Shown: positions 35,284 to 45,170, numbered from the stretch's first letter. The stretch is 64,000 nt of DNA from Reyranella sp. (GCF_004297265.1 NZ_SCUT01000047.1:48437-112436), one strand, 5' to 3'. The notes: generated from the sequence alone by a model not told the origin. Program-made: numbers and translations.

Positions 35284-36232
35284 GGATGACCTCGCCCCAG
35301 CGCTTGATCTCGGTCTGGATGTAGGCGTCGATCTCGGGAACGGTCATGACGCCGGGCTCGAAGCCGCCGGCCTTCATGCTCTCCATCACGTCGGGAGACT
35401 TCAGCGCCTTCTCCGTCGCCACACGAAGCCTGTCCTTGATCCTGGCCGGCGTGCCGGTCGGCACCGCCCAGATCGACCATGAGGTCACGACGAGGTCCGG
35501 CGAAACGGTCTCGGCAAAAGTGGGCGTATCCGGCAGGACCGTCGAGCGCTTGGCGCCGCTCGACGCCATCGGCTTCAGCTTGCCGGCGCTGACCTGACCC
35601 ATCAACGAATCGATGTTGGAGATCACCATAGGCACATGGCCGGCCAGCACGTCGGCCGCGGCCGCCGCGGCGCCGCGATAACTGATGAAGGTGATGTCGA
35701 CGCCGGTCTTCTGCTTGAACAGCTCCATGGTAAGCGTCGGCGAGGTGCCGAGGCCGGACGAACCGAACGAATATTTTCCGGGCTCCTTCTTCGCCGCCGC
35801 GATCAGCTTGGGCAGCGTGTCGTGCGGGAAGCCGGGACTGCAGCACAGGAGGTTGGGCTGCGTGCCGATCCAGGCCACGGTCTCGAGGTCGGTGACGGCA
35901 TTGTAGGCCGGCTTGCGATAGAGGTGCGGCACCAGCGCGTGGCTGCCGATATTGCCCAGCAGCACCGAATAGCCGTCGGGCGGCGACTTGGCGACGTTGT
36001 CGGCGGCGATCGATCCGCCGGCGCCGGTGCGGTTCTCGACCACGAAGGTCTGGCCGAATTCGTCGCTGAGCTTGGCGGCGAGTCGTCGGGCGATATTGTC
36101 CTGCGAGCCGCCGGGGGTGAACGGGCAGACGATGCGGACGTTGCGGTTGGGCCAGTCGTCGGCCTGGGCGAGTGCGAAGGTCGGGACAAATGGTAGCGTC
36201 GCCATGCCGGCCGTGAAGTGACGTCTCCTCAT
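35258..36232 (-). CDS. Bug-family (TTT) substrate-binding protein
   Basis: 324 residues. Signal peptide with RRRHFTAGMATLPFVPTFALAQA, then DDWPNRNVRIVCPFTPGG, NRTGAGGSIAADNVAKSPPDGYSVLLGN, typical Bug/TctC. No membrane subunits adjacent. It heads the cotranscribed stretch Bug, Mug-like, DUF1254, SOD on the minus strand. Divergent from the acyl-CoA dehydrogenase/CoA-transferase operon, so the ligand may be a substrate of that pathway (inference). Confidence 0.9.
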   Translation of the reverse strand: MRRRHFTAGMATLPFVPTFALAQADDWPNRNVRIVCPFTPGGSQDNIARRLAAKLSDEFGQTFVVENRTGAGGSIAADNVAKSPPDGYSVLLGNIGSHALVPHLYRKPAYNAVTDLETVAWIGTQPNLLCCSPGFPHDTLPKLIAAAKKEPGKYSFGSSGLGTSPTLTMELFKQKTGVDITFISYRGAAAAAADVLAGHVPMVISNIDSLMGQVSAGKLKPMASSGAKRSTVLPDTPTFAETVSPDLVVTSWSIWAVPTGTPARIKDRLRVATEKALKSPDVMESMKAGGFEPGVMTVPEIDAYIQTEIKRWGEVIRAAGIKAE

Positions 36233-36386
36233 CGCGTCTTTCCTTTTTATTTGGAGTTTGTTGCGCGCGATGATGCACGAGGTGTGTCGCGCCGCCTAGG
36301 GCCGTCCCCCGTCTGGATTTCGTCCTGAGGTTCCGCGGCCTTGTCCGCCCCCTTCCGTCGGGCATGATGGCGGCCGGGAGGACCGA

Positions 36387-37547
36387 ATGAAGACGATCGA
36401 CAAGGCCGACGAAGCCCAGCTGTTTGCCACCATCGACCGCTGGATCGAGCGCGAGGTGGCGCCGCGGGTGAAGGAATTCGACCACGCCGACAAATGGCCG
36501 GCCGAGATCGTCGAGCAGATGAAGGAGCTCGGCCTGTTCGGCGCCACGATCAGCCCGGAATATGGCGGGCTCGGCCTCCCGGCCACGACCTACGCCGAGA
36601 TCGTGATGCGCATCTCGTCGGTGTGGATGGCCATCACCGGCATTTTCAACTCGCACCTGATGCTGGCGCTGGCCGTCGAGAAGTTCGGCACCCCGCGCCA
36701 GAAGGAGCGCTGGTTGCCCAAGTTCGCGACTGGCGAGATTCGAGGCGGCCTGGCGCTCACCGAGCCCGATGCCGGCACCGACCTGCAATCGATCCGCATG
36801 GTAGCCAGGCGCGACGGCAACGACGGCTACGTCATCAACGGCACCAAGACCTGGATCTCCAACGGCATCGAGGGCCATTGCTTCGCCATGCTGGTGAAGA
36901 CCGATCCCGAGGCCAATCCGCGCCACACCGGCATGAGCCTGTTCATCACGCCCAAGGGGCCGGGCTTCACGGTCGGTCGCAAGCTGGAAAAGCTCGGCTA
37001 CAAGTCGATCGATTCGGGCGAGCTGGTGTTCGAGGACTACAAGATCCCGGCCGATCACCTGATCGGCGAGGTCGAGGGCCAGGGTTTCGCCCAGGTCGCG
37101 GGCGGGCTCGAGCTCGGCCGGATCAACGTGGCCTCGCGCGGCGTCGGCATCGCCGAGGGCGCGCTCAGGCTGGCGACCGGATACTCGCAGATGCGCAAGA
37201 CCTTCGGCAAGCCGATCTGCGAGCATCAGGCGATCCAGCTCAAGCTCGGCGAGATGGCGACGCGGGCCCGCGCCGCCCGCCTGTTGACGCTCGATGCCGC
37301 GGCCATCTTCGATCGCGGCGAACGCTGCGACATGGAAGCCGGCATGGCGAAGTATTTTGCTTCGGAGGCCGCACTCGAGAACAGCATCGAATCGATGCGC
37401 ATCCACGGCGCCTACGGCTATTCGAAGGAATACGACATCGAGCGCCTCTATCGCGACGCGCCCCTGACCTGCATCGGCGAGGGCACCAACGAGATGCAGC
37501 GCATCATCATCGCGCGGCAGCTGATCAAGCGGAACCCGATCTCGTGA
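36387..37547 (+). CDS. Acyl-CoA dehydrogenase
   Basis: 386 residues, full length. Conserved FAD and substrate motifs: LALTEPDAGTDLQSIRM, GTKTWISNG and LYRDAPLTCIGEGTNEMQRIIIARQL, which holds the catalytic glutamate. Homotetrameric flavoprotein oxidising acyl-CoA to 2-enoyl-CoA with transfer to ETF. GGGAGG lies 5 bases upstream of the ATG. The stop overlaps the GTG of the next gene. Confidence 0.92.
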   Translation: MKTIDKADEAQLFATIDRWIEREVAPRVKEFDHADKWPAEIVEQMKELGLFGATISPEYGGLGLPATTYAEIVMRISSVWMAITGIFNSHLMLALAVEKFGTPRQKERWLPKFATGEIRGGLALTEPDAGTDLQSIRMVARRDGNDGYVINGTKTWISNGIEGHCFAMLVKTDPEANPRHTGMSLFITPKGPGFTVGRKLEKLGYKSIDSGELVFEDYKIPADHLIGEVEGQGFAQVAGGLELGRINVASRGVGIAEGALRLATGYSQMRKTFGKPICEHQAIQLKLGEMATRARAARLLTLDAAAIFDRGERCDMEAGMAKYFASEAALENSIESMRIHGAYGYSKEYDIERLYRDAPLTCIGEGTNEMQRIIIARQLIKRNPIS

Positions 37548-38710
37548 GCCTGAATGGCAAGCCGCTCGAGGGCATCCGCGTCCTCACGCTCGAACAGTTC
37601 GGCGCCGGCCCCTACGGCACGATGTTCCTGGCCGAACTCGGCGCCGAGGTGATCAAGATCGAGGCGCCACAGGGCGGTGATCCCTCGCGCCAGGTCGGGC
37701 CTCACAAGCTTGGCGAGAACGACAGCGAGTATTTCCAGGCCTGGAATCTCGGCAAGAAAAGCGTGGCCCTCGACATGAAGTCGGAGGCGGGTCGGCGGCA
37801 GTTCGAGCAACTGGTGAAGGGTGCCGACTGTGTCGTGAACAACATGCGCGGCACGCAGCCGGCCAAGCTCGGCATCGACTATGCCAGCCTGAAACATCTG
37901 AAGCCCTCGATCGTCTGCCTGCACATCTCCGCCTACGGCCGGGACAACGAGCGCAAGGCCAACCCTCGCGCAGATTGGCCGGGCTACGACTTCCTGATGC
38001 AGGCCGAGGCCGGGCTGATGGAACTGACCGGCGAGCCCGACGGGCCGCCGACGCGTGTCGGCGTCTCGATGATCGACAGCATGAGCGGCCTCACCGGCAT
38101 CGTCGGCCTGTTGAGCTGCCTGCTGCGTGCCCGCACGACGGGGAAGGGCTGCGACGTCGACACTTGCCTCTACGACGTCGCCATGCACCAGCTCACCTAT
38201 CCCGGCCTCTGGTACCTGAACGAGGGCGATGTCTCGCCGAGGGTGCCGCGCAGCGCGCATCTCTCGCTGGCGCCGGTCCAGACTTTCCCCACGAAGGATG
38301 GCTGGATCTTCATCATGTGCATGACGCAGAAATTCTGGCTGAACCTGTGCGAGGTGTTGGACCGCGCCGATCTCGTGGCTGATCCACGCTTTCCCGATCC
38401 CAACACGCGAGCAAGGAATCGCGCGGCCATGTCGGCGGAACTCGACGTGACCTTCCGCACGCGCACGACCGCGGAGTGGCTGGCGGCCATGAACGGGCTG
38501 CTCCCCGCGGCGCCGGTCTACCGGTTGGATCAGGCACTCGACAGCGACTTCGCGCGTGAGGCTGGAATGGTCTCGTCCGTGCCGCATCCCGCGAAGGGCG
38601 AGCTGCGCGTCCTCGCCAATCCCCTGCGCATCGACGGCGAACGGCTAGCACAGACCGCCTGTTCGCCACTTGGTGCCGACAACGAATCATTACTGGACAA
38701 GCCGTCATGA
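37544..38710 (+). CDS. CaiB/BaiF-family CoA-transferase 1
   Basis: 388 residues from GTG 37544. Class III CoA-transferase: VLTLEQFGAGPYGTMFLAELGAEVIKIEAP, LDMKSEAGRRQFEQLVKGADCVVNNM, and the catalytic aspartate region CDVDTCLYDVAMHQLTY. It moves CoA between carboxylic acids. It overlaps the acyl-CoA dehydrogenase upstream and the next transferase downstream. Confidence 0.92.
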   Translation: MSLNGKPLEGIRVLTLEQFGAGPYGTMFLAELGAEVIKIEAPQGGDPSRQVGPHKLGENDSEYFQAWNLGKKSVALDMKSEAGRRQFEQLVKGADCVVNNMRGTQPAKLGIDYASLKHLKPSIVCLHISAYGRDNERKANPRADWPGYDFLMQAEAGLMELTGEPDGPPTRVGVSMIDSMSGLTGIVGLLSCLLRARTTGKGCDVDTCLYDVAMHQLTYPGLWYLNEGDVSPRVPRSAHLSLAPVQTFPTKDGWIFIMCMTQKFWLNLCEVLDRADLVADPRFPDPNTRARNRAAMSAELDVTFRTRTTAEWLAAMNGLLPAAPVYRLDQALDSDFAREAGMVSSVPHPAKGELRVLANPLRIDGERLAQTACSPLGADNESLLDKPS

Positions 38711-39813
38711 AACTTCAGGGCATCAAGGTCGTCGATCTCTCCTGGTTCCTGCCGGGGCCCTATCTCACCACCTCGCTGGCCGATCACGGCGCCGAGGTGA
38801 TCAAGGTCGAGCCGCCGGGCGAGGGCGATCCCGGGCGCCACATCCTCCCGCCCGACCAGCGCACCTCGGTGTTCTTCCGCAACATGGGCCGCGGCAAGAA
38901 GAGCGTCGTGCTCGACCTCAAGAGCGAGCAGGGCCGCGCCGACCTCCTCCGTCTCGCTTGCGAGGCCGACGTGCTGGTTGAATCGTTTCGGCCGGGCGTC
39001 GCGGCCCGCTTCGGCATCGGCTACGACGCCGTCGCCGCCAAGAATCCGGGTATCGTCTATTGCTCGATCAGCGCCTTCGGGCAGGACGGCGCCTATCCCG
39101 GCCGCGCCGCGCACGATCTCGCGCTGGAAGCCATGACCGGCGTGCTGAGCCTGACCCTGGGCGACGACGGCCGGCCGGCAATCCCCGGCATTCCCGTCGC
39201 CGACCTGGTGAGCGGTCTCCATGGCCTGGCGGGCGTGCTGATGGCGCTGCTACGGCGCAAGGATACCGGCCGCGGCGACTATATCGACGTCTCGATGCAC
39301 GAATCGCTGATGGCCTCCTGCGCCAACGTGGTCGGCACGACCTTCGCGGAGAACAAGGCGCCCGACGTGAAGCAGCAGCGCACGACCGGCGGCTCGGCCT
39401 TCTACCGCGTCTACGACACGTCCGACGGCCGCCAGCTCGTGATCGCCGGCCAGGAGATGAAATTCATAAAGAATCTCTTGGGTGCGCTCGGTCGGCCGGA
39501 AATGGCGCCGTTGTGCGAATGGCCCGGCGCGCACCAGAAGCCCGTGGTCGACTTCCTCGCCGAAACCTTCAAGGCGAAGCCACTGGCCCACTGGATGGAG
39601 TATCTGGCATCGCTCGACATCTGCTACGGCCCGGTCAACACGCTCCCCGAAGCCATCGCCGACGCCAACCTGCAGAAGCGCGGCTTCATGGTGACTGACG
39701 CCGAAGGCCGCCTCCACTTCGGTCCCGTGGTGCGCTTCAAGGACGAACCGTCGAGCCCGCTCTATCGCGAACCGCTACTGGGCGAGCATACGGCCGAGGT
39801 GCTGAAGCGTTAG
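38707..39813 (+). CDS. CaiB/BaiF-family CoA-transferase 2
   Basis: 368 residues. VVDLSWFLPGPYLTTSLADHGAEVIKVEPPGEGDPGR, LDLKSEQGRADLLRLACEADVLVESFRPG and DYIDVSMHESLMASCAN (catalytic Asp) are the family marks. Clearly related to the upstream transferase but distinct in sequence. The two may form a heteromer or act on different acids. Start overlaps the preceding stop (ATGA). Confidence 0.92.
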   Translation: MKLQGIKVVDLSWFLPGPYLTTSLADHGAEVIKVEPPGEGDPGRHILPPDQRTSVFFRNMGRGKKSVVLDLKSEQGRADLLRLACEADVLVESFRPGVAARFGIGYDAVAAKNPGIVYCSISAFGQDGAYPGRAAHDLALEAMTGVLSLTLGDDGRPAIPGIPVADLVSGLHGLAGVLMALLRRKDTGRGDYIDVSMHESLMASCANVVGTTFAENKAPDVKQQRTTGGSAFYRVYDTSDGRQLVIAGQEMKFIKNLLGALGRPEMAPLCEWPGAHQKPVVDFLAETFKAKPLAHWMEYLASLDICYGPVNTLPEAIADANLQKRGFMVTDAEGRLHFGPVVRFKDEPSSPLYREPLLGEHTAEVLKR

Positions 39814-39820
39814 GGGAAGG

Positions 39821-39910
39821 GTCCCTCGCTGCGCTCGGGATGACAGCTTTTCCTTAGTGAAGAATGTGCGTCAGCAACCCATAATTGTCATCCCGAGCGC
39901 AGCGAGGGAC
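39821..39910. repeat. Inverted repeat, REP-like, 25-bp perfect arms
   Basis: Two perfect 25-base arms at 39821-39845 and 39886-39910, separated by 40 bases, lie between convergent genes. Each arm also contains an inner palindrome (ctcgctgcgctcgg type). The same core is seen at 28258-28300, and related layouts at 47243-47372 and 53377-53462. Probably an intergenic REP/terminator-like element. Confidence 0.8.
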
Positions 39911-39918
39911 CTTTATCG

Positions 39919-41700
39919 TCACGCCGCCACGAGTGCCATCGCCTTGGCCAACGGCACCGGTGCATCGTCGAGGAGGAGGTTGATGGCTTCCTCTTCCCAG
40001 CCCGACTCACCGAGCGACAGCGGGTCCTGCGGGGCGAGGCGGTGTTCGATGACCAGACGCGACAACAAGAGGCGGCGGGCGTCGCCGCCCTCGGCGCCGA
40101 GGGTGGCGCCTTCCCACGCCAGCAGCGCGGCCGTCGTCGCGTGATAGAGGGCGCCGGCGGCGAGGCGGGAGCGCTTCTCGTGCTTGGGGTCCTGCGCCAC
40201 CGCCTCGACGAAGCGTTCGACCCGGTCGAGCGTGGCGCCGAGCAGGCCCTTGTACTGACCGGGCAGGGCGCCGCTCGGCTCGTACTTTGCCTTGAGCGCC
40301 GCGGAGAGCGTCTTGTGACCGCCCGACTTGCCGACGGCGCGCTGCACCACGTCGAGCGCGTTGATGTTGGAGGTGCCCTCCCACAAGGTGCCGATCTGCG
40401 CGTCGCGCACCAGCCGCGCCGTCACCCATTCCTCGATGTAGCCCAGCCCTCCCTTGACCTCGAGGGCGGCGCTGGCGACCGGGATATTGTCGCGGCAGGC
40501 GCGGAACTTGTAGACCGGAGTCAGGATGCGCAGCAGGTTCGCGGCCTCCTTGTCACCTTTATCCGCGCGGCCCATCGCGTCGGCGGAGAAGGCGAACATC
40601 GACAGCGCCTGCTCGGTCGGCAGCAGGATCTTCATGAGCTGGCGGCGCAGCAGCGGATACTCGGTGATGGCGCGGCCGAAGGCCCGGCGACCGCGCGCGG
40701 CGGCCAGCGCCTCGTTGAGGCAGCGGCGCATCATCGAGGCGGCGCGCACACCGTGGCTCAGCCGCGACAGGTTGACCTGCTCCATCATCTGCTTGAAGCC
40801 GCGGTTCACGTCGCCCACGAGGTAAGCCGTGGCGCCGTCGAGGATGATCTCGCCCGAGGCCATCGAGCGCGTGCCGAGCTTGTCCTTGAGGCGCACGATC
40901 CGGTAGCTGTTGCGGCTGCCGTCTTCCAGTCGCCGCGGCAGGGCGAACAGGCCGAGACCCGACGTTCCCGGCGCCGCGCCGCGCGGCCGCGCCAGCATCA
41001 CCGCGACATCGGCGTCGGCATGGCTGCAGAACCATTTCTGGCCGTAGAGCTTCCAGCGCTCGACGCCGTCGGGGCCGACGCCCACCCGCTCGGCTTCGGT
41101 CTCCAGCGCGCCGACATCGGAGCCGCCGGCCTTCTCGGTCATGAACTGCGTGCCCTTCAGCATCGTTGCCGGATCCTGGCTCAGCAGCCGGTCGAGCAGC
41201 AGCTTCTTCAGCTCGGGCGAGCCGTAGCGCTTGATGATGAAGTTCGATGTATCCGACACCGAGATCGGGCACATCAGGCCGAACTCACCTTGAACGAAGA
41301 GGTAGGTGATGGCGTACTTCACCAGCGGATGGGCAGGCTCCGCGAGGCCGAGCACGCCGGCGCGATGGCTCATCGCGTGCATGCCGAACTCCTCGAAGGC
41401 GATCTTCTCCATCTCGCGATAGGCGGGATGGTAGTCGATCCAGTCCTCGTCGCGGCCGAAGCGGTCGCGCGGCTGCAGCACCGGCGGATGCTTGTCGGCG
41501 ACCATCGCCAGCTCGTCGAGCCGGCCGCCGGCCAGCCCGCCCAGCCGCTCGAAATGCGGCGTCACCTGGCGGAGCAGGCCGGGCTCCATGTAGAGCCGCA
41601 TCAGGTCCTGGAACTGGCGATCGATCGCATAGAAGTTCTGGCCGTGCGCGTCGGCCGCGATGTGGTGGGCGCCGTGCGGCACGTGAATCATGTCGGGCAT
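39919..41700 (-). CDS. Acyl-CoA dehydrogenase, long AidB-like type
   Basis: 593 residues, longer than ordinary acyl-CoA dehydrogenases. Order: N-terminal helices, FMTEKAGGSDVGALET (FAD loop), YGQKWFCSHADADVAVMLARPR, LKDKLGTRSMASGEI, then IGTLWEGTSNINALDVVQRAV with the glutamate and a C-terminal helical extension as in AidB and ACAD10/11-like proteins. GGAGGAA precedes ATG 41700. It follows the sirtuin gene by 26 bases. Confidence 0.88.
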   Translation of the reverse strand: MPDMIHVPHGAHHIAADAHGQNFYAIDRQFQDLMRLYMEPGLLRQVTPHFERLGGLAGGRLDELAMVADKHPPVLQPRDRFGRDEDWIDYHPAYREMEKIAFEEFGMHAMSHRAGVLGLAEPAHPLVKYAITYLFVQGEFGLMCPISVSDTSNFIIKRYGSPELKKLLLDRLLSQDPATMLKGTQFMTEKAGGSDVGALETEAERVGVGPDGVERWKLYGQKWFCSHADADVAVMLARPRGAAPGTSGLGLFALPRRLEDGSRNSYRIVRLKDKLGTRSMASGEIILDGATAYLVGDVNRGFKQMMEQVNLSRLSHGVRAASMMRRCLNEALAAARGRRAFGRAITEYPLLRRQLMKILLPTEQALSMFAFSADAMGRADKGDKEAANLLRILTPVYKFRACRDNIPVASAALEVKGGLGYIEEWVTARLVRDAQIGTLWEGTSNINALDVVQRAVGKSGGHKTLSAALKAKYEPSGALPGQYKGLLGATLDRVERFVEAVAQDPKHEKRSRLAAGALYHATTAALLAWEGATLGAEGGDARRLLLSRLVIEHRLAPQDPLSLGESGWEEEAINLLLDDAPVPLAKAMALVAA

Positions 41701-41726
41701 GTCTTCCTCCGTCTCTTCTTCTCGTT

Positions 41727-42461
41727 CTATCGCCAGCCCTGCGTCAGCACGCGTGCGACATAGGGCGGCACGATCTCCGTGGCAGGGCCGTAGATGTGCT
41801 CCTGGAACAGGCTCTTGTTGTCGGTTGGCTCGAGGTTGAGCTCGACCGTGCGGGCGCGTGGCGCGTGGCGACGCACGTGCAGCACGAAGCCGGCAGCCGG
41901 ATAGACTTCGCCTGACGTGCCGATCGCGAGGAACAGGCCACAGCGCTCCAGCACCTCGTAGATCTCGTCGAGATGCATCGGCATCTCGCCGAACCAGACG
42001 ATGTTGGGGCGCAGTTCGCCCACCGCCTTGCAATTGGGGCAGACGGAAACGGGCGTGAGGTCCTTGTCCGACTCGAACACCGCCTTGCAGGCCATGCAGC
42101 GGATTTCGCCGTCGCGCCCGTGCATGTGGATCACCCGCTTCGACCCGGCCAGTTCGTGCAACGGGTCGATGTTCTGCGTGATGACCGTAACTTCACCTTC
42201 ATATTCACGCTCGAGCCGGGCCAGCGCCTTGTGCGCGTCATTCGGGGCGATGCCGGACGCCCGGAACATGGCGCGTGTCCTGTTGTAGAAGTCGAGCACC
42301 TTCTTCTTGTCTCGGTGCCAGGCTTCCAGGGTCGCGACCTCCTCGAGGTCGACCCGGTTCCACAGCCCGTCCGCGTCGCGGAACGTGTCGATCCCGCTTT
42401 CCTTGGAGATGCCGGCACCGGTCAGCACCGCAATGCCGGGCGGGAAGAAATCCTGATGCAT
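41727..42461 (-). CDS. cobB: Sir2-family NAD-dependent deacylase
   Basis: 244 residues. GAGISKESGIDTFRD (15-29), TQNIDPLHELAG (95-106), HMHG (112-115, catalytic His114), zinc cysteines 122/125 and 141/144, and GTSGEVYPAAGF. A Tyr (59) occupies the class III position, but the arginine expected three residues later is Thr62, so strong desuccinylase activity is not assured. First gene of an operon with the AidB-like dehydrogenase; possibly regulates acyl-CoA enzymes by deacylation. Confidence 0.9.
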   Translation of the reverse strand: MHQDFFPPGIAVLTGAGISKESGIDTFRDADGLWNRVDLEEVATLEAWHRDKKKVLDFYNRTRAMFRASGIAPNDAHKALARLEREYEGEVTVITQNIDPLHELAGSKRVIHMHGRDGEIRCMACKAVFESDKDLTPVSVCPNCKAVGELRPNIVWFGEMPMHLDEIYEVLERCGLFLAIGTSGEVYPAAGFVLHVRRHAPRARTVELNLEPTDNKSLFQEHIYGPATEIVPPYVARVLTQGWR

Positions 42462-42496
42462 GCCGCCAATCTAGCGCCGTGCTAGGGTCGGCGACC

Positions 42497-42982
42497 ATGA
42501 CCATCGGCATCCTGTTCGTCTGCACTGCAAACCTCTGCCGGTCACCCACGGCCGAGGGCGTATTCCGGTCGCTGGCTGCCAAGGCCGGCCTGGCCGACGC
42601 TTTCGAGATCGATTCCGCCGGTACCGGCGCCAGCCATGTCGGCCAACCGCCGACCAAGCCTGCGATCGATGCGGCGGCGGCGCGCGGCTACGACATCACC
42701 GGCATCCGCGCCCGTCAGATTACGGGCGAGGACATCAGGCACTTCGACCATGTGCTGGCGATGACCCGCGGCCATCTCGTCGAGATGCGCTGGCTGGCGC
42801 CGCGCGACTTGGCCGGCAAGCCGCAACTCCTGATGAGCTACGCCCCGCCGCTCGGCGTCCTCGACATCCCCGATCCGTTCGGCGGCACGGTCGACGATTA
42901 TGAGCGCGCCATCGGCATGATCGAGGCCGCCACGCGCGGCCTGCTGGCGAAGCTCACGCCGGAGGTCAAAAAGGCCATTTGA
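42497..42982 (+). CDS. Low-molecular-weight protein tyrosine phosphatase
   Basis: 161 residues. The CX5R phosphate loop is CTANLCR at residues 9-15 and the acid loop is DIPDPFGG near residue 116. Together these make an active LMW-PTP. Targets in such bacteria include tyrosine kinases for polysaccharide export. Divergent from the sirtuin; its last 17 bases overlap the tail of the convergent DMFase-like gene. Confidence 0.93.
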   Translation: MTIGILFVCTANLCRSPTAEGVFRSLAAKAGLADAFEIDSAGTGASHVGQPPTKPAIDAAAARGYDITGIRARQITGEDIRHFDHVLAMTRGHLVEMRWLAPRDLAGKPQLLMSYAPPLGVLDIPDPFGGTVDDYERAIGMIEAATRGLLAKLTPEVKKAI

Positions 42983-45116
42983 GGCCGAGTTCGCCGAAGC
43001 GATTCAGCACGTTGAAGGTGAGTCGCGACACGTCGTTGTCGAATTTGTTGTGGGGCAGGCTGCCGCAATAGGTGATCGAGCCCACCGAGAACACGGCCCC
43101 GCCTTTGGGCTTCTCGATATAGGTCATGTCGGCGCGGATGAGCTGCTCCAGCGACTGGCCCGGAATGGTCGTGGTGAAGCCCAGCCGCTCCTCGTGCACG
43201 ACGACGAAGTTCTTCCGGTCGTGGCCTTCCGACGAGGCCAGCACCACGGCGTTGAGCGGGCTGCCCAGGCGATGGTCGAGCCGGTCGAGTTCGAAGCCCG
43301 CCGCGCCGCCGCCGGAGAAGCCGTAACCGCCGAACAACTCGTCGTTTACGCCCTCGAACACCCAGGCATGAGTATTGTCGCGCGCGGCCGGCGATTGCCG
43401 GTAGGAATCGCCCACGAAGGTGCCCTGGCTCGAGAAGCCGATGCCACAGAGGAGATTGGGCGGCCGGTCGGAGCGCCGCCACAGGCCGCCATAGGCGCCG
43501 TCGAACGCGTGATAGTACTCGCCGGGTTCGGCCGCCCAGGTGCGGATGCCGCCCTCGGTGCGCCGGACCTCGATCGCGCCAGGCACCCTGGGCGACAGCG
43601 CCACGCGCCAATAGAAGCCGTTGCCGCCGAGGTACATCAGCCGACCGCCGCTCTCGGTATAGGCCTGCAGCGCATCGAGCGTGCCCGCGGTGTGATACTC
43701 GGGGTGCGAGCCGGTCAGCACGACCTTGTAGGAGGCGAGCAGTTCGACGCCCTTCTCGTCGAGATCGTGGTCGGTCACCACGTCGAAGGCCACGCCCATG
43801 CGGTCGAGCCAGCCGGTGAGATGCGTGTCGGCCGGCAGGTGGCGCAGGCCCGAACCCGCCTCGTCGTTGAAACTGAGATAGTTCGGCCGCCAGGTCAGCA
43901 GCGGCCGCAGGCGCGAGGAATAGGCCACGCCCGATCCGTCGCGATGATGGTTGTAGGTCGAGAGGCCGTAATCGCCGTGCTCATCCGGATTGTGCGGATA
44001 GGCCTTCCAGTCGGCGACTCTCTTGCGGAAGGCGTCGTCGTACATGCCGCGCGAGAAGTTGGAATAGACCTGATAGGTGAAGGTCGAGGCGAGATAGCAG
44101 ACCTTGGCCTGCGGCTTGCCGACCTGCGGCCGCACGAAGAACGGGATGACGTCGCGGTGGCTCCCGCAGGTGAGCTGCATGCCGTAGACGCCGCTCTTCA
44201 TTTCCTTCGGCACGGTGAAGCTGAAATCGTCGAGCCAGCCGCAATCGTGCAGGTCGTCGTCATGGAAGTGGATGGCGGCATAGTGATGCGGCGCGCGCCG
44301 CCAGTCGCGCTCGGCGCCGGTCCAGGCCGAGCCCTTCATGGCCCGCGTCGGCAGGTTGACCAGCTTGCCGTGCAGGCCATTGGGGCCGGTATCCTCGATC
44401 TCCATCGAGTCCATGCGGCGGGTGAAATCCCAGGCGGCAAACCCCTGGATGCAGGGCGCCTCGATCTTGCCGTTGAAGCAGCGCCGCGCCGGCCTGTCGG
44501 TCGCCGGCTCCGCGCCGATCATCACCGGCGCGGCGGCCTCCAGGGCGGGAGACGAAGCCTTGCCGCTCGCCTGGCCTTCGTCGTCGGTGCCGAACGCGCG
44601 CGCGAGCGGTTGCTGTCCGACGCGCAAGGTGCCGGTCTCGGGATCGGCGCTGGCCCAGACGCGATACCAGATGCGTCCCCGCAGCTTCTTGCCCACCACG
44701 ATGCGATCCGTGCCGGTCTCCAGCGCCATGCCGTCCGGGGTCAGGACCAGCGCGAAGCCTGCGCCCGTCGCGGGATCGCGGCGCGAGATCACCGTCTGCG
44801 GCCCGTCCTCGGGCAGGGTCGGCCAGATCAACGCCTCGACGTGGAGGGCCGCGGGCATCTTTGCGTCCTTCGCCGCTTCGACCAGACCGTAGGAGCCGGG
44901 CCATGCGTTCTGCACGCGCGAGGCGAAACGGCCGTCGAACAGCTCGGACAGGTCCTCGAGCTTGGGCGGCGGTCCGCCGGGATTGGGATCGCCGCGCACG
45001 ATGCGGACCAGCATGGCGTGGTACGGGTTCGGTCCCGTGCTCGAGACTTTGAAGGCGATCTTCTCGCCGCTCCGTACCGAGATGCGATCCGTGTACCCAA
45101 TCAATGCTGCGGTCAC
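42966..45116 (-). CDS. N,N-dimethylformamidase large-subunit-like protein
   Basis: 716 residues. Matches the DMFase beta-subunit family: an N-terminal region with YTDRISVRSGEKIAFKVSS, a LamG/concanavalin-like middle, then CYLASTFTYQVYSNFSRGMYDDAFRKR, LRPLLTWRPNYLSFND and LTGSHPEYHTAGTLDALQAYTESGGRLMYLGGNGFYWR. DMFase is an iron-dependent amidohydrolase; no separate small-subunit gene is visible. GTG 45116 follows GGGAG by 7 bases; the frame is open further upstream but that part shadows the divergent gene. Divergent from a Bug binding protein. Confidence 0.85.
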   Translation of the reverse strand: MTAALIGYTDRISVRSGEKIAFKVSSTGPNPYHAMLVRIVRGDPNPGGPPPKLEDLSELFDGRFASRVQNAWPGSYGLVEAAKDAKMPAALHVEALIWPTLPEDGPQTVISRRDPATGAGFALVLTPDGMALETGTDRIVVGKKLRGRIWYRVWASADPETGTLRVGQQPLARAFGTDDEGQASGKASSPALEAAAPVMIGAEPATDRPARRCFNGKIEAPCIQGFAAWDFTRRMDSMEIEDTGPNGLHGKLVNLPTRAMKGSAWTGAERDWRRAPHHYAAIHFHDDDLHDCGWLDDFSFTVPKEMKSGVYGMQLTCGSHRDVIPFFVRPQVGKPQAKVCYLASTFTYQVYSNFSRGMYDDAFRKRVADWKAYPHNPDEHGDYGLSTYNHHRDGSGVAYSSRLRPLLTWRPNYLSFNDEAGSGLRHLPADTHLTGWLDRMGVAFDVVTDHDLDEKGVELLASYKVVLTGSHPEYHTAGTLDALQAYTESGGRLMYLGGNGFYWRVALSPRVPGAIEVRRTEGGIRTWAAEPGEYYHAFDGAYGGLWRRSDRPPNLLCGIGFSSQGTFVGDSYRQSPAARDNTHAWVFEGVNDELFGGYGFSGGGAAGFELDRLDHRLGSPLNAVVLASSEGHDRKNFVVVHEERLGFTTTIPGQSLEQLIRADMTYIEKPKGGAVFSVGSITYCGSLPHNKFDNDVSRLTFNVLNRFGELGLKWPF

Positions 45117-45170
45117 ATTTAACTCCCAATTGGCGGCCGATATAGTCGCCTGAAACAAGGGAGCTTCGCC

